A DNA stretch of 64,000 bases from positions 62,001-126,000 of the forward strand of contig NZ_ANMR01000034.1 of NCBI RefSeq assembly GCF_000338275.1. Reading direction: 5' to 3'. The notes under the pieces were generated by a model. That model made no database searches. It had not been told where the DNA came from and saw nothing but the letters and a program-made list of their open reading frames with translations. Below, in pieces: positions 18,566-27,697 of this stretch. The DNA comes from Staphylococcus xylosus NJ (GTDB lineage: Bacteria; Bacillota; Bacilli; Staphylococcales; Staphylococcaceae). Made by a program: the position numbers and the translations under genes. How positions within the stretch are numbered: the first letter of the stretch is position 1; each line of letters begins with the position of its first letter.

Positions 18566-19543
18566 GTGACAACAATCCAACACCATCATGGGTTCCAACG
18601 AACTTTTCAAAAGGATCACTTGACCTTAGGGTTAGCATTTCCTTTCGACAATTCGGAAGACCATGAATTATCATTTGAAAATCAAATTGAGTTAGCTCAA
18701 TATGCTGAAGAACTCGGATTTACTAGCCTATTTGTGCGTGACAGTCCGCTTTATAGTCCACATCTAGGAAATGTAACGACAAACTACGATCCGTTTGTAT
18801 TTTTATCTTATCTCAGTGCCAAAACATCTAAAATCGCTCTCGGGACCTCTAGTATTGTTGCTACATTACGTCATCCAATTCATATAGCTAAGGCAGCTAC
18901 TTCTCTTGACTTAATTTCAAATGAGCGCTTTTTGTTAGGTATGGCAACAGGAGACCGTAAATTTGAATTTCCTACATTTAAGATAAAAGAAGAACAGTTA
19001 ACCGAAAAATTTCAAGATACTATTATGGCTATAAATGAGTTATGGCAAGTACATTCACCAGATATATCGAACTCAATATTTGAATTATACGCAGACTCAG
19101 GACTACAAATGTTGCCAAAGCATAAACATATCCCAATGTTTGCGACAGGCTATTCAAAACAACAAATGTCTTGGTTAAAGTCCAATATGGACGGCTTAAT
19201 GTTTTACCCACAACCATTTCAACAACAGAAAGCGCTACTTCAAGATTGGCACAACAATGATACTTTCAAACCATTTATGCATCCGCTTGTTGTAGATTTA
19301 TCAAACCAACCGAACGAATTAGTGAAACCTGTTAAAGGTGGTTATCGGTTAGGTAGAAATACTTTAATAAAAATTCTAAAAGCCTATGAAAAAATCGGCA
19401 CAAATCATATTATGTTACATTTAAAATCAAATAGCAGATCATATAAATCATTATTAACAGAAATTGGCGATTATGTAATACCACATTTCCCGCCACATAT
19501 ATTACAGGAGGAACATAAAAATGACATTATTAGACAGAATTAA
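18566..19543 (+). CDS. Luciferase-like (LLM class) flavin-dependent oxidoreductase
   Basis: Predicted FMN-dependent monooxygenase with the bacterial-luciferase TIM-barrel fold, 325 residues. LTLGLAFPFDN at the N-terminus, GFTSLFVRDSP, and the later KIALGTSSIVATLRHPIHIAK and ERFLLGMATGD stretches are the usual family blocks. The start is GTG at 18566 behind AGGAGGGATAGAC. Its last 23 bases overlap the following DUF896 gene, so the two are cotranscribed. Substrate is unknown; alkane-sulfonate or other small organic compounds are common in the family. Confidence 0.8.
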   Translation: MTTIQHHHGFQRTFQKDHLTLGLAFPFDNSEDHELSFENQIELAQYAEELGFTSLFVRDSPLYSPHLGNVTTNYDPFVFLSYLSAKTSKIALGTSSIVATLRHPIHIAKAATSLDLISNERFLLGMATGDRKFEFPTFKIKEEQLTEKFQDTIMAINELWQVHSPDISNSIFELYADSGLQMLPKHKHIPMFATGYSKQQMSWLKSNMDGLMFYPQPFQQQKALLQDWHNNDTFKPFMHPLVVDLSNQPNELVKPVKGGYRLGRNTLIKILKAYEKIGTNHIMLHLKSNSRSYKSLLTEIGDYVIPHFPPHILQEEHKNDIIRQN

Positions 19544-19754
19544 TGAACTTGCAAATAAAGAAAAAGTAGAAGCATTGAGTGTTGAAGAAAAACAAGAACA
19601 ACACATATTAAGACAAGAATATTTACAAATGATTCGTGGACAAGTTATTAATACATTTTCAACAATGAAAGTAGTTGATCCATTAGGTGAAGACGTAACA
19701 CCTGATAAAGTTTATAAATTACGTGAAGAAATGGGCACATTAGACCTTAATTAA
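19521..19754 (+). CDS. DUF896 family protein (YnzC-like)
   Basis: Small soluble protein of 77 residues that matches DUF896: LLDRINELANKEK at the start, then LRQEYLQMIRGQV and the conserved VVDPLGEDVTPDKVY. Two long helices are expected from the charged heptad-like pattern. ATG at 19521 lies inside the 3' end of the monooxygenase gene, with AGGAGGAACATAAAA in front. Function is unknown; the Bacillus relative sits in an SOS-regulated operon, a context not seen here. Confidence 0.88.
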   Translation: MTLLDRINELANKEKVEALSVEEKQEQHILRQEYLQMIRGQVINTFSTMKVVDPLGEDVTPDKVYKLREEMGTLDLN

Positions 19755-19760
19755 AACACA

Positions 19761-19818
19761 AAAAAGGAGTGAGTCAGCAATCTAGTTAAAGATAGATTGC
19801 TTGCTCGCTCCTTTTTTA
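19761..19818. terminator. Bidirectional terminator between DUF896 and fructosamine kinase genes
   Basis: Hairpin with AAAAAGGAG(T)GAG(T)CAGCAATCTA and its near-complement, with A-rich and T-rich flanks on either side, so it can end transcription from both convergent genes. Confidence 0.85.
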
Positions 19819-19822
19819 TATC

Positions 19823-20680
19823 TTATTGTGACAAGATTTGTTTCATAGAACGTTTAACACTTCCCGCATACATGCCACCAAATTTAACTAAATGAACCAT
19901 CAATAAGTACAATCTATAGAATTCGAGACGCTTTTCTACATCTTCGTTTAGTGGATAATGTTTGTCATATTCATTGTAAAATGCCTCTGTAAAACCACCA
20001 AAGACAGTAGTAATACCTAAATCAAATTCTCTGTCACCATATAATGGCGCTGGGTCAAATAACGCTGGTGAACCATCTGTCAGGAACATATAATTTCCAC
20101 CCCATAAATCACCGTGCAATAAAGAGGGTTTACTTGGATGTTGTTTTAATGTATCTACAATTACTGAACGTACAGATTCATATTGTGAAACATCGTCGTC
20201 GCTCCAAGCCCCTTGCTCTACTAAAGTTGCTTTCAGATGATCTAAGCGTCGATTCACAAATAATGTTATCCAATTATCTGTCCAACTATTATCAAATGTT
20301 ATATCTCCACCTTCATAAGGTAAATCAAAACCAAACTTGCCATTTGCTTGTTGTTTACTATGCATTTGGGCTACTAATTCCCCTAATGCTTCTTGACTTC
20401 CTGTACGACCTTCATCTAAATAAGTTAATAATAAATAAGCATCGCCCTCAATTTCACCACTACCTATTACTCGTGGTGCAGTAACTTCCGCCTCTTCAAA
20501 AAGTTTTAAACCTGAAATTTCTGCGGCAAAAAAAGATGCCTTTCGGTTTCGTTGAACTAATAGAAAATAGGCTCCCTCAGTTGTCTCAATTTTAAATGCT
20601 TCGTTTACATCTCCCCCGCTAACAGGTGAAATAAACTTTATATTATTTAAAGGCAATTGTGTTTGCCATGACTGTTTCAT
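19823..20680 (-). CDS. Fructosamine kinase family protein
   Basis: ATP-dependent kinase of the fructosamine-3-kinase/ketosamine kinase family, 285 residues, expected to phosphorylate sugar adducts on lysine (protein or free amino acid deglycation). The APH-like catalytic motif HGDLWGGN gives H189, D191 and N196, and the second magnesium aspartate is D209 in LFDPA. The ATG at 20680 follows TTGGAGGTATAACTC. The gene is monocistronic. Whether it acts on proteins or free ketosamines is not known. Confidence 0.88.
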   Translation of the reverse strand: MKQSWQTQLPLNNIKFISPVSGGDVNEAFKIETTEGAYFLLVQRNRKASFFAAEISGLKLFEEAEVTAPRVIGSGEIEGDAYLLLTYLDEGRTGSQEALGELVAQMHSKQQANGKFGFDLPYEGGDITFDNSWTDNWITLFVNRRLDHLKATLVEQGAWSDDDVSQYESVRSVIVDTLKQHPSKPSLLHGDLWGGNYMFLTDGSPALFDPAPLYGDREFDLGITTVFGGFTEAFYNEYDKHYPLNEDVEKRLEFYRLYLLMVHLVKFGGMYAGSVKRSMKQILSQ

Positions 20681-20939
20681 GAGTTATACCTCCAATTATT
20701 ATAATTAAAAATAAATACATCATTATTATTGCCTTTTTTAACTTATGTAATCACTCACATGTTCAAATAAATTATATGTGAAAATTTTAATAATTCTTGT
20801 ATTTACTCTAGGCATATAATACGTAAAATGCTAGTCTATTAAAGACATCTTTTTCAATTTTACTTTTTTTAATTGACTAAGCACTCATCACAATACATAG
20901 TTTTATTACAAATAATTTGATAAATGGAGCGATCATGAT

Positions 20940-22004
20940 ATGTATAAACTCATCAAACCTATTTTATTCCAAATAGATCCTGAAAAAGCGCACGGTATGA
21001 CAATTAACGCACTCAAATTCGTCCAAAAATACCCAAAACTTTTACCTGTTATTAATCAATTATTTCATTATGAAAATGAACGCTTATACCAAAATATCAA
21101 AGGCATTCATTTCGACAATCCGATTGGATTAGCGGCAGGTTTTGATAAATCTTGTGAGGTACCTAAAGCCTTAGAAAACGCTGGTTTTGGCGCACTTGAA
21201 TTAGGAGGCATCACACCTATACCACAACCTGGCAACCCCAAACCACGGATGTATCGCTTAGTGGAAGATAATGCACTGATTAACAGAATGGGTTTTAATA
21301 ATCTAGGCATGAACAAAGCTTTAAGTAATCTACGCAAATATAATTATCAAATTCCAATAGGCCTAAATGTTGGTGTTAACAAGACCACATCTTATGATGC
21401 GCGTTATGAAGATTATATTAAAGTTATCGATACATTTAAAAATGACGTTACCTTTTTTACGGTTAACATCAGCTCTCCTAATACAAAAAACTTACAAAGT
21501 TTCCATGATAAAGATGAATTCGCCCAATTGTGCGAAGCTATTCAATCTTATAAAGAAAAGCAAAATCTAAACGTCCCTATTTTCATCAAACTTACATCTG
21601 ATTTAACATTAGATGGTCTTAATCAAATGTTAAAACCGATAACACAAACCTTTGACGGGATTATACTAGCCAATACAACTCAACAACGTGAGCACTTAAA
21701 TTCAGACAATCGTCATGAAACAGGTGGATTGAGCGGAAGACCATTATTCAACCGTAATCTAGAATTAATTTCATATGCTTACAAACAAACAAATGGTGAT
21801 TTCTTAATTATTGGTACAGGTGGTATTTTCAGTGATAATGATGTAATTAAAATGTTACGTAGTGGTGCTTCATTAGTACAAATATATAGTTCTTTAGTCT
21901 TTGAAGGACCTGGGTTAACTCAAAAATTAAATAAGCAACTCGCACATTATCTCAAATCTAATGGTTATAGTAATGTTAGCGAAATTATTGGGTTAGACTC
22001 CTAA
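20940..22004 (+). CDS. pyrD: Dihydroorotate dehydrogenase (quinone), class 2
   Basis: Oxidises dihydroorotate to orotate in pyrimidine synthesis, passing electrons to membrane quinone. It has 354 residues. The N-terminal helix with HGMTINALK is the class 2 membrane/quinone module. The barrel shows NPIGLAAGFDK, GFGALELGGITP, RMGFNN, and the FMN/catalytic region VNISSPNTKNL, where class 2 enzymes use serine as base. GTGGIFSDNDV binds phosphate. The gene stands alone, away from the pyr operon, as in other staphylococci with this class. Confidence 0.94.
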   Translation: MYKLIKPILFQIDPEKAHGMTINALKFVQKYPKLLPVINQLFHYENERLYQNIKGIHFDNPIGLAAGFDKSCEVPKALENAGFGALELGGITPIPQPGNPKPRMYRLVEDNALINRMGFNNLGMNKALSNLRKYNYQIPIGLNVGVNKTTSYDARYEDYIKVIDTFKNDVTFFTVNISSPNTKNLQSFHDKDEFAQLCEAIQSYKEKQNLNVPIFIKLTSDLTLDGLNQMLKPITQTFDGIILANTTQQREHLNSDNRHETGGLSGRPLFNRNLELISYAYKQTNGDFLIIGTGGIFSDNDVIKMLRSGASLVQIYSSLVFEGPGLTQKLNKQLAHYLKSNGYSNVSEIIGLDS

Positions 22005-22098
22005 TATTTCTAGGTGATTGTCTATGCTCATTCTTGCACTACCTCTTTTACTTTAATAATAATAGGGTATATGTATAATAAAAGGAGGTAGTGCCATT

Positions 22099-22521
22099 AT
22101 GTATAAAAATATATTATTAGCTTATGATTTTGATAATTCGTTTAACAATGTACCTGAAGAGTTGCAAAATCTAACCGCTGGCGTAGATGATGCTGAAATT
22201 ACAGTATTCCACGTTATACCAGAAAGTGAGTTAGAAACTTCAGTACGGTATGATAATAAACACTTTGAAGATTTGGCACATGAAAAAAGCGAATTACTCG
22301 AACCTTTTGTTAACAAATTAGAAGACCTAGGTTTAAATGTAAATATTAGATTTAGCACAGGCTACATCAAAAACTCAATTTTGTCAGAAATTAACGAACA
22401 TAGCTATGATATTATTGTAATGAGTAATACACGTACAAAATCAGATATTAAAAATATACTTGGTAATGTGACACACAAGATTGCAAGTAACGTAGATATA
22501 CCTGTACTTATCGTAAATTAG
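22099..22521 (+). CDS. Universal stress protein family protein
   Basis: Small UspA-fold protein of 140 residues starting YKNILLAYDFD, with the C-terminal DIIVMSNTRTKSD...NVDIPVLIVN layout. The ATP-binding signature G-2x-G-9x-G(S/T) seen in many family members is degenerate here (MSNTRTKSD), so nucleotide binding is doubtful. AAAGGAGGTAGTGCCATT precedes the ATG. It begins 94 bases after pyrD. Function unknown; stress adaptation is assumed only from the family. Confidence 0.82.
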   Translation: MYKNILLAYDFDNSFNNVPEELQNLTAGVDDAEITVFHVIPESELETSVRYDNKHFEDLAHEKSELLEPFVNKLEDLGLNVNIRFSTGYIKNSILSEINEHSYDIIVMSNTRTKSDIKNILGNVTHKIASNVDIPVLIVN

Positions 22522-22532
22522 CTTTCATATAA

Positions 22533-22577
22533 AAAACTCAATTCTTCCATCATAAATGAATAGAAGAATTGAGTTTT
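22533..22577. terminator. Bidirectional terminator after the Usp gene
   Basis: Arms 22533-22546 and 22564-22577 (AAAACTCAATTCTT and complement) are perfectly paired and flanked by A and T runs; the convergent HAD gene ends just beyond. Confidence 0.88.
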
Positions 22578-22582
22578 ATTTT

Positions 22583-23395
22583 TTATTGCTGTTGCTTCAA
22601 ATACTGTTCAATCACTTGTAAAACACCAGAGTCATCATTTGAAGGTGCTTTATGCTGGGCAACCGCTTCTACCTCAGGGCTACAATTAGCCATCGCATAG
22701 CTATGCGTAGTTAAGCCTAACATTTCTATATCATTATTGGCATCTCCAAATGCTAATAACTCGTCATGTTCAATCCCCCATTGTTTTAACATGTCTTGAA
22801 TCGCAACACCTTTATTAACATTTGGTAAAATAAGATCCACACTATCGTTACCGCTTGTTACTGCACGTAATTCTCCTCTAAATTTAGTTTCTAATGCATC
22901 TATAACTGCTTTAACCAAATCTTTATCTTTGATGCGCATTGCAACTTTTACAAAATTATCTTCTTCTATATGTTCAAAAGACTCTACTTTTTCAATATCA
23001 TAATAGTAGTTACTAATAAAATTCAAAAACTCCTCGCTACATGTCTGTTTCACGTAAGCTGATTTAATACCACTCAACACAATATCTGCTAGCCCAAAGT
23101 CTCTTGTAAGTGTCTCCACGACATCATAAATGAGTTGTTGATCAAAATAATAAGATGTCATCAATTCATTATCATAATAAGTAACAGCACCATTTTCAGC
23201 AACATACGTGATATGTTGGTCTTTTTCCGGAAAAAATGACTGTAATTGAGCATATTGATTACCACTTGCCACAATAAATTTAATATCTTGACGCTTCAAC
23301 TCATTGAATATTTTCTCAAAATATACCTTATCGTATGTGTGATCCGATTTTAAAAAGGTCCCATCTTTATCTACAGCAATTGCTTTTATCATCAT
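22583..23395 (-). CDS. Cof-type HAD-IIB family hydrolase
   Basis: Phosphatase of the haloacid dehalogenase superfamily, 270 residues. The nucleophile motif DKDGTFL (aspartate at residue 9, general acid D11) is at the N-terminus, and motif IV GDANNDIEML is near residue 217. The large cap between them is the IIB type of Cof/YidA sugar-phosphate or flavin phosphatases. Two adjacent ATG codons are possible; the spacing to GGGAGTA allows either. Monocistronic. Substrate unknown. Confidence 0.88.
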   Translation of the reverse strand: MMIKAIAVDKDGTFLKSDHTYDKVYFEKIFNELKRQDIKFIVASGNQYAQLQSFFPEKDQHITYVAENGAVTYYDNELMTSYYFDQQLIYDVVETLTRDFGLADIVLSGIKSAYVKQTCSEEFLNFISNYYYDIEKVESFEHIEEDNFVKVAMRIKDKDLVKAVIDALETKFRGELRAVTSGNDSVDLILPNVNKGVAIQDMLKQWGIEHDELLAFGDANNDIEMLGLTTHSYAMANCSPEVEAVAQHKAPSNDDSGVLQVIEQYLKQQQ

Positions 23396-23450
23396 TGATA
23401 CTCCCTTCTGCTCTCGAAGATATAATTAAATAATCATATACTTGCTTAAA

Positions 23451-23831
23451 TTACATTACAATAATATTAAAAAGGTGACCATCAATATCTCTAAATAAGC
23501 CACCATAATACCCTTCGTGCATAGTACCACTTTGTAGGACTTCTCCACCTGATGCTTCAACTTGTTCTAATAAGCAATCCACCTCTTCCGGTTCAGATAC
23601 AGAAATAGAAACTAATGCACTATGACTTCCGACATTTAAAACTTGGGCGACTTTCTCAAATTGATTACGTTCAATAAGCATTATGACTTTATTATCTAAA
23701 GTTTCAATTCCTCTCATTTTATCTAAAACTGCTTCGTTTCTTTTGATTGTAAAACCTATTTCACTAAAAAATGTTTCACTTGCTGCTAAATCTTCTACCG
23801 GTAAATTAAGCCAAGATGATTGTATATTCAT
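23451..23831 (-). CDS. VOC (glyoxalase/bleomycin resistance-like) family protein
   Basis: Single vicinal-oxygen-chelate domain protein of 126 residues: WLNLPVEDLAASETFFSEIGF at the start (only part quoted in motif sense), VIMLIERNQFEK in the middle and DIDGHLFNIIVM at the end. Such proteins are often metal-dependent resistance or isomerase enzymes, but ligand and reaction cannot be read. It follows the HAD gene's start by about 55 bases on the same strand and could share its promoter. Confidence 0.78.
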   Translation of the reverse strand: MNIQSSWLNLPVEDLAASETFFSEIGFTIKRNEAVLDKMRGIETLDNKVIMLIERNQFEKVAQVLNVGSHSALVSISVSEPEEVDCLLEQVEASGGEVLQSGTMHEGYYGGLFRDIDGHLFNIIVM

Positions 23832-24186
23832 TTTAGTTCCCCCCCATTTTTTATCACCATACCATACTCCACTTTTAAAGTGCTATAAAGAACCTGTCTC
23901 ATGCCTCTTCTTTCACTTTTATACGACAAGTTTTTAATGAAATAACGATAATAAATCATTATTTATTTGACACATAATCTCTAAATAAGTTAAAGTTTTC
24001 AACATCTTATTTGCTTATTTTCAACACTTTAAAGCATCTGAAGATAGTTATAACCAAATTATGATGAAATTAATGTCTATTGATAATCGTCACTATTTTA
24101 TGGCACTTGAATGATCAAATCCTACATATCTCTGATTATTCGTTTTACATTAGCCATATTGTTTTAACTAAAAGGAGTAAAATAAA
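23832..24186. other. Divergent non-coding gap
   Basis: About 355 AT-rich bases between the VOC gene and the metallohydrolase gene. No RNA motif, repeat or clear promoter was recognised. An 84-codon frame on the plus strand (23683-23937) overlaps the VOC gene and looks spurious. Confidence 0.3.
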
Positions 24187-25014
24187 ATGACTAGTACAAT
24201 CAATGTGCACGTCTTACACACTGGTTCAGTGATTGTAGATGAAGCATTACCATTCAACTATAAATATAATCCACCTTTAGCATGGACCGGATTATTTAGA
24301 TCTAAAAAGAAACAACTGCGCTTACCTGTATCTGTGTATCTTATAGAACATCCAAAGGGTCTTGTTCTAATTGACACAGGTTGGCATGAAATCAATCGAA
24401 CAAAGCCTATTAAAAATTTAGCTTTTCAATATCCAATAAACAAGGCAGTTTTACCTAAAGGTACTGCGGTACATGAACAAATTGAAGCATTAGGCTATCA
24501 ACCTTCGGATATAGATTATGTGATGTTGAGTCATTTACACTGTGATCATGCTGATGGCTTAGCACATGTAGCTGACGCAAAAAACATCTTAGTCAGTGAA
24601 GTGGAATGGAACGCTGCAAACAACGATAAAATACGTTATCTTCCACACCAATGGGACCATATTGCTATTCAAACCTATCCTTTAAAAGATAATGGCATTG
24701 GACCTACAGGTAAATCCTTTGATTTATTTGGAGATGGTACACTCGTGTTTATTCATACACCAGGGCATAGCGCTGGGCTATGTACTACACGTGTTAAAGC
24801 ACATAAAGATGATGCGTCATACTTATTGTTAGCTTCAGACGTAGGTTATGCTGAAAAATCATGGAAAAACGGTATTTTACCTGGCCTCGTAGTAGATAAA
24901 GATGATGCAATAAAATCATTAAATTGGGTAAAAGCACAAGCAATAGATAAAGATTGTGTCAAAGCCATTGCTAATCATGATGCCGAAGTCCAACCACAAG
25001 TCATTTCTTTATAG
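24187..25014 (+). CDS. Metallo-beta-lactamase fold hydrolase, N-acyl homoserine lactonase-like
   Basis: Zinc hydrolase of 275 residues in the AttM/AiiA-like group. The metal motif HxHxDH appears as H116-L-H118-C-D120-H121 followed by ADG. A later histidine is in HTPGHSAG and the bridging aspartate in LLASDVGYAEK. The conserved early segment GLVLIDTGWHE is also present. Homologs in Firmicutes are annotated as lactonases, but staphylococci do not make acyl-homoserine lactones, so the substrate may be another lactone or an ester. The stop codon lies in its own terminator hairpin. Confidence 0.82.
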   Translation: MTSTINVHVLHTGSVIVDEALPFNYKYNPPLAWTGLFRSKKKQLRLPVSVYLIEHPKGLVLIDTGWHEINRTKPIKNLAFQYPINKAVLPKGTAVHEQIEALGYQPSDIDYVMLSHLHCDHADGLAHVADAKNILVSEVEWNAANNDKIRYLPHQWDHIAIQTYPLKDNGIGPTGKSFDLFGDGTLVFIHTPGHSAGLCTTRVKAHKDDASYLLLASDVGYAEKSWKNGILPGLVVDKDDAIKSLNWVKAQAIDKDCVKAIANHDAEVQPQVISL

Positions 25015-25045
25015 TGAAATACTAATTAAACTGTATTTCACTATA
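25010..25045 (+). terminator. Hairpin at the 3' end of the metallohydrolase gene
   Basis: Perfect 12-base arms TATAGTGAAATA (25010-25021) and complement (25034-25045) include the stop codon. The T-run is weak, so termination efficiency is uncertain. Confidence 0.6.
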
Positions 25046-25423
25046 AAAGCAATAAAATCTAATATTTGATTTATAACAATTACAATCAAACAAATTATAA
25101 GCAAAAATATAGTAACCTTAATAGATGAATAGATAAACTGATAAGGGCGTGCATATATGAGTATATCCAAGTTATTACTTACCTCGCCCTTTTTACATAA
25201 TCTAAAAATTATAAATTACAAAATCCAACATCACCGAAAGGATAAATAATCACTTTAAGAAACTAATGACACCAAAATAAGCTATAATACATTATTCTTC
25301 ATATATGTTCTCTAAATTTTCGCGAAATTTTCTGAATATTTAGAGATATTTATGCTATGATATAAATTATCATAATTTAGTTATAAAGTTTTACAATATA
25401 GTATTCATTGGGAGAGGTTTATT
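25046..25423. other. Non-coding gap upstream of the APC permease
   Basis: AT-rich. It includes a possible hairpin AAGGGCG (25143-25149) with CGCCCTT (25185-25191) followed by T residues, with a 35-base loop. This could be an attenuator or the end of a small transcript. No other element was recognised. Confidence 0.3.
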
Positions 25424-26854
25424 ATGAAAGATTTTTTTTACAAAATTTTTAAAAAGGCAGAACCATCCGTTTATCAAGTGAAGGATGCCCATTTAAATAG
25501 AACATTACGAGTTAAAGACTTTTTAGCTTTAGGTGTCGGCACCATAGTTTCTACTTCTATTTTCACGCTACCTGGCGTTGTTGCAGCACAACACACAGGC
25601 CCTGCAGTTGCACTTTCATTCTTATTAGCAGCAGTAGTAGCTGGGCTTGTGTCTTTTGCATATGCTGAAATGTCATCTGCAATGCCCTTTGCTGGTTCAG
25701 CCTATTCATGGATTAATGTAGTATTTGGTGAAGTGTTTGGCTGGGTGGCAGGTTGGGCTTTACTTGCTGAATATTTTATTGCTGTCGCCTTTGTTGCATC
25801 AGGTTTTTCCGCGAACTTACGTGGTTTAGTTTCGCCATTAGGTCTCGAATTACCAAAATCACTTTCTAACACATTAGGTAACGATGGCGGTGTCATTGAT
25901 ATTGTCGCAGCTATCGTGATTATTCTTACAACTTGTTTATTAGCATATGGTGTATCAGCAGCAGCACGTATCGAAAACATCCTTGTCGTCATTAAAGTAT
26001 TAGCCGTATTATTATTTATTATCGTAGGTTTAACAGTTATTGATTTCAGTAATTATGTGCCATTTATTCCTGAACATAAAGTTACTGAAACTGGATCGTT
26101 TGGAGGATGGCAAGGTATCTATGCTGGTGTGTCTATGATTTTCTTAGCATATATCGGCTTTGATTCAATAGCTGCTAATTCAGCCGAAGCAATCAATCCA
26201 CAAAAGACAATGCCTAGAGGGATCTTAGGATCACTACTCATTGCTGTAGTATTATTTGTTGCAGTTTCGCTTGTGCTTGTTGGTATGTTTACATACTCAG
26301 CATATGCTGGTAACGCAGAACCTGTTGGTTGGGCATTAAGACAAAGCGGATTTGGTGTAGTAGCCGCAGTAGTACAAGCAATTTCTGTAATTGGCATGTT
26401 TACAGCACTCATCGGTATGATGTTAGCAGGTTCACGTTTATTATATTCTTTTGGTCGAGACGGCCTCTTGCCTTCATGGTTAGGAAAATTAAATAATAAA
26501 AACTTGCCTAATCGCGCTCTAATAATACTTACTATAATTGCTGTAATTATTGGATCAATGTTCCCATTTGCGTTCTTGGCTCAATTAATATCTGCTGGTA
26601 CACTCGTCGCATTTATGTTTGTTTCTATAGGTATTTTTGGTTTACGTCCTAGAGAAGGTAAAGACATTCCAGTCCCAGCATTCAAAATGCCTTTTTATCC
26701 TGTAATGCCGATTATCACATTCGTGAGTGTAGTCACCGTATTTTGGGGCCTAGGTGCAGAAGCAAAATTATATACACTCGGCTGGTTTATCATAGGGCTA
26801 ATTATTTATCTCATTTATGGTGTGAGACATTCTAAAAAAGGAAAACCTTCTTAA
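25424..26854 (+). CDS. APC family amino acid permease
   Basis: Cationic or branched amino acid transporter-like protein of 476 residues with about twelve membrane segments. DFLALGVGTIVSTSIFTLPG at the start is the substrate-binding first helix of the YfnA/CAT-like group. FAYAEMSSAMPFAGSAYSW and IAYIGFDSIAANSAEA follow in family order. GGGAGAGG with seven bases precedes the ATG. Substrate cannot be set from sequence. It is convergent with a MarR gene and shares a bidirectional terminator with it. Confidence 0.83.
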   Translation: MKDFFYKIFKKAEPSVYQVKDAHLNRTLRVKDFLALGVGTIVSTSIFTLPGVVAAQHTGPAVALSFLLAAVVAGLVSFAYAEMSSAMPFAGSAYSWINVVFGEVFGWVAGWALLAEYFIAVAFVASGFSANLRGLVSPLGLELPKSLSNTLGNDGGVIDIVAAIVIILTTCLLAYGVSAAARIENILVVIKVLAVLLFIIVGLTVIDFSNYVPFIPEHKVTETGSFGGWQGIYAGVSMIFLAYIGFDSIAANSAEAINPQKTMPRGILGSLLIAVVLFVAVSLVLVGMFTYSAYAGNAEPVGWALRQSGFGVVAAVVQAISVIGMFTALIGMMLAGSRLLYSFGRDGLLPSWLGKLNNKNLPNRALIILTIIAVIIGSMFPFAFLAQLISAGTLVAFMFVSIGIFGLRPREGKDIPVPAFKMPFYPVMPIITFVSVVTVFWGLGAEAKLYTLGWFIIGLIIYLIYGVRHSKKGKPS

Positions 26855-26856
26855 TA

Positions 26857-26898
26857 AAAAAACAGGGTCGAATACATTAGTGTTCGACCCTGTTTTTT
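26857..26898. terminator. Bidirectional terminator between permease and MarR genes
   Basis: Perfect 16-base arms 26857-26872 and 26883-26898 (AAAAAACAGGGTCGAA and complement). Confidence 0.9.
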
Positions 26899-26913
26899 AT
26901 GTTAGAAAAAGGA

Positions 26914-27330
26914 TTATTCTTCATCCTCGTCTATTTGGGATAACTTACGAATATTAGAAAAATCTACTTTTTTAATTAATTTTTCATAGGTATTTAATGC
27001 CGATTCTGTAATTTTAAGTCCTTCTTCTGTCAAATAGATATACATAGCACGTTGATCTTCAACACATTCTTGTCTTACAACTAATGCTTTTTCTGGTTTT
27101 TCTATTCGTACAATCAATCTAGACATTGCACTTTGGCTTAAATCAACAATTTTTATCAAATCATTAATTTTATATTTTTTCCCTTTAGCTTTATAAATTT
27201 CATATAATACATAAAATTCTTTCAAGCTTAAATTGTAAGATTGCTTCATTTTTTTCTCAATTAATGTTTCTATATAATGAACGTATTTGGTTAATTGTAC
27301 CCAATTATCAATTTTTTGTTGTTTTTCCAT
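26914..27330 (-). CDS. MarR family transcriptional regulator
   Basis: Winged-helix DNA-binding protein of 138 residues. KINDLIKIVDLSQSAMSRLI is the recognition region and CVEDQRAMYIYLTEEG is the wing. Length and sequence resemble the staphylococcal SarA/MarR group, although clear identity with MgrA or SarZ is not seen. The single cysteine before the wing might sense redox, but that is speculation. The second of two ATG codons fits the GGGAGGA ribosome site better. Targets unknown; it stands alone, convergent with the permease gene. Confidence 0.82.
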   Translation of the reverse strand: MEKQQKIDNWVQLTKYVHYIETLIEKKMKQSYNLSLKEFYVLYEIYKAKGKKYKINDLIKIVDLSQSAMSRLIVRIEKPEKALVVRQECVEDQRAMYIYLTEEGLKITESALNTYEKLIKKVDFSNIRKLSQIDEDEE

Positions 27331-27697
27331 CATATCCTCCCAAAGATATATGTGTATGATTACTTATCATAGTTTATCTTTTACTCATTAAATAATCTAT
27401 ATTATAGTTAGCCAATGCAATATTCATCTATCATATATAAATCCCTAAGGCACAATTTATGAATTGTTATTAATATCTTACATCATCATAACGTATATTG
27501 AAATATTTGCCTGTGACCTTTTAAATTAATACATAAATTCGATTAGTCTTACTAAAACATTTAAAATTTCTTAATATCACTTAATTATTAAATCTCGATT
27601 TGACCAAAAATAATATCTAAAAAGTTCTCACTAAAAAACACCAATCCATTAAATGAAATAGATTGATGTTTTATTTGAGCATGGTAATATAAATCGA
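27331..27697. other. Non-coding gap with a terminator
   Basis: About 367 AT-rich bases upstream of the MarR gene and downstream of the lipoprotein gene. The only clear element is the hairpin at 27634-27672. No credible reading frame. Confidence 0.35.
27634..27672 (-). terminator. Terminator of the siderophore-binding lipoprotein gene
   Basis: Arms AAAAACACCAATC (27634-27645 region) and GATTGATGTTTT (27661-27672) pair with one wobble. A T-run follows on the minus strand. Confidence 0.75.

Noticed and set aside
20044..20484. 146-codon plus-strand frame opposite the fructosamine kinase gene
   Set aside because: No ribosome site, lies fully within a well-supported gene.
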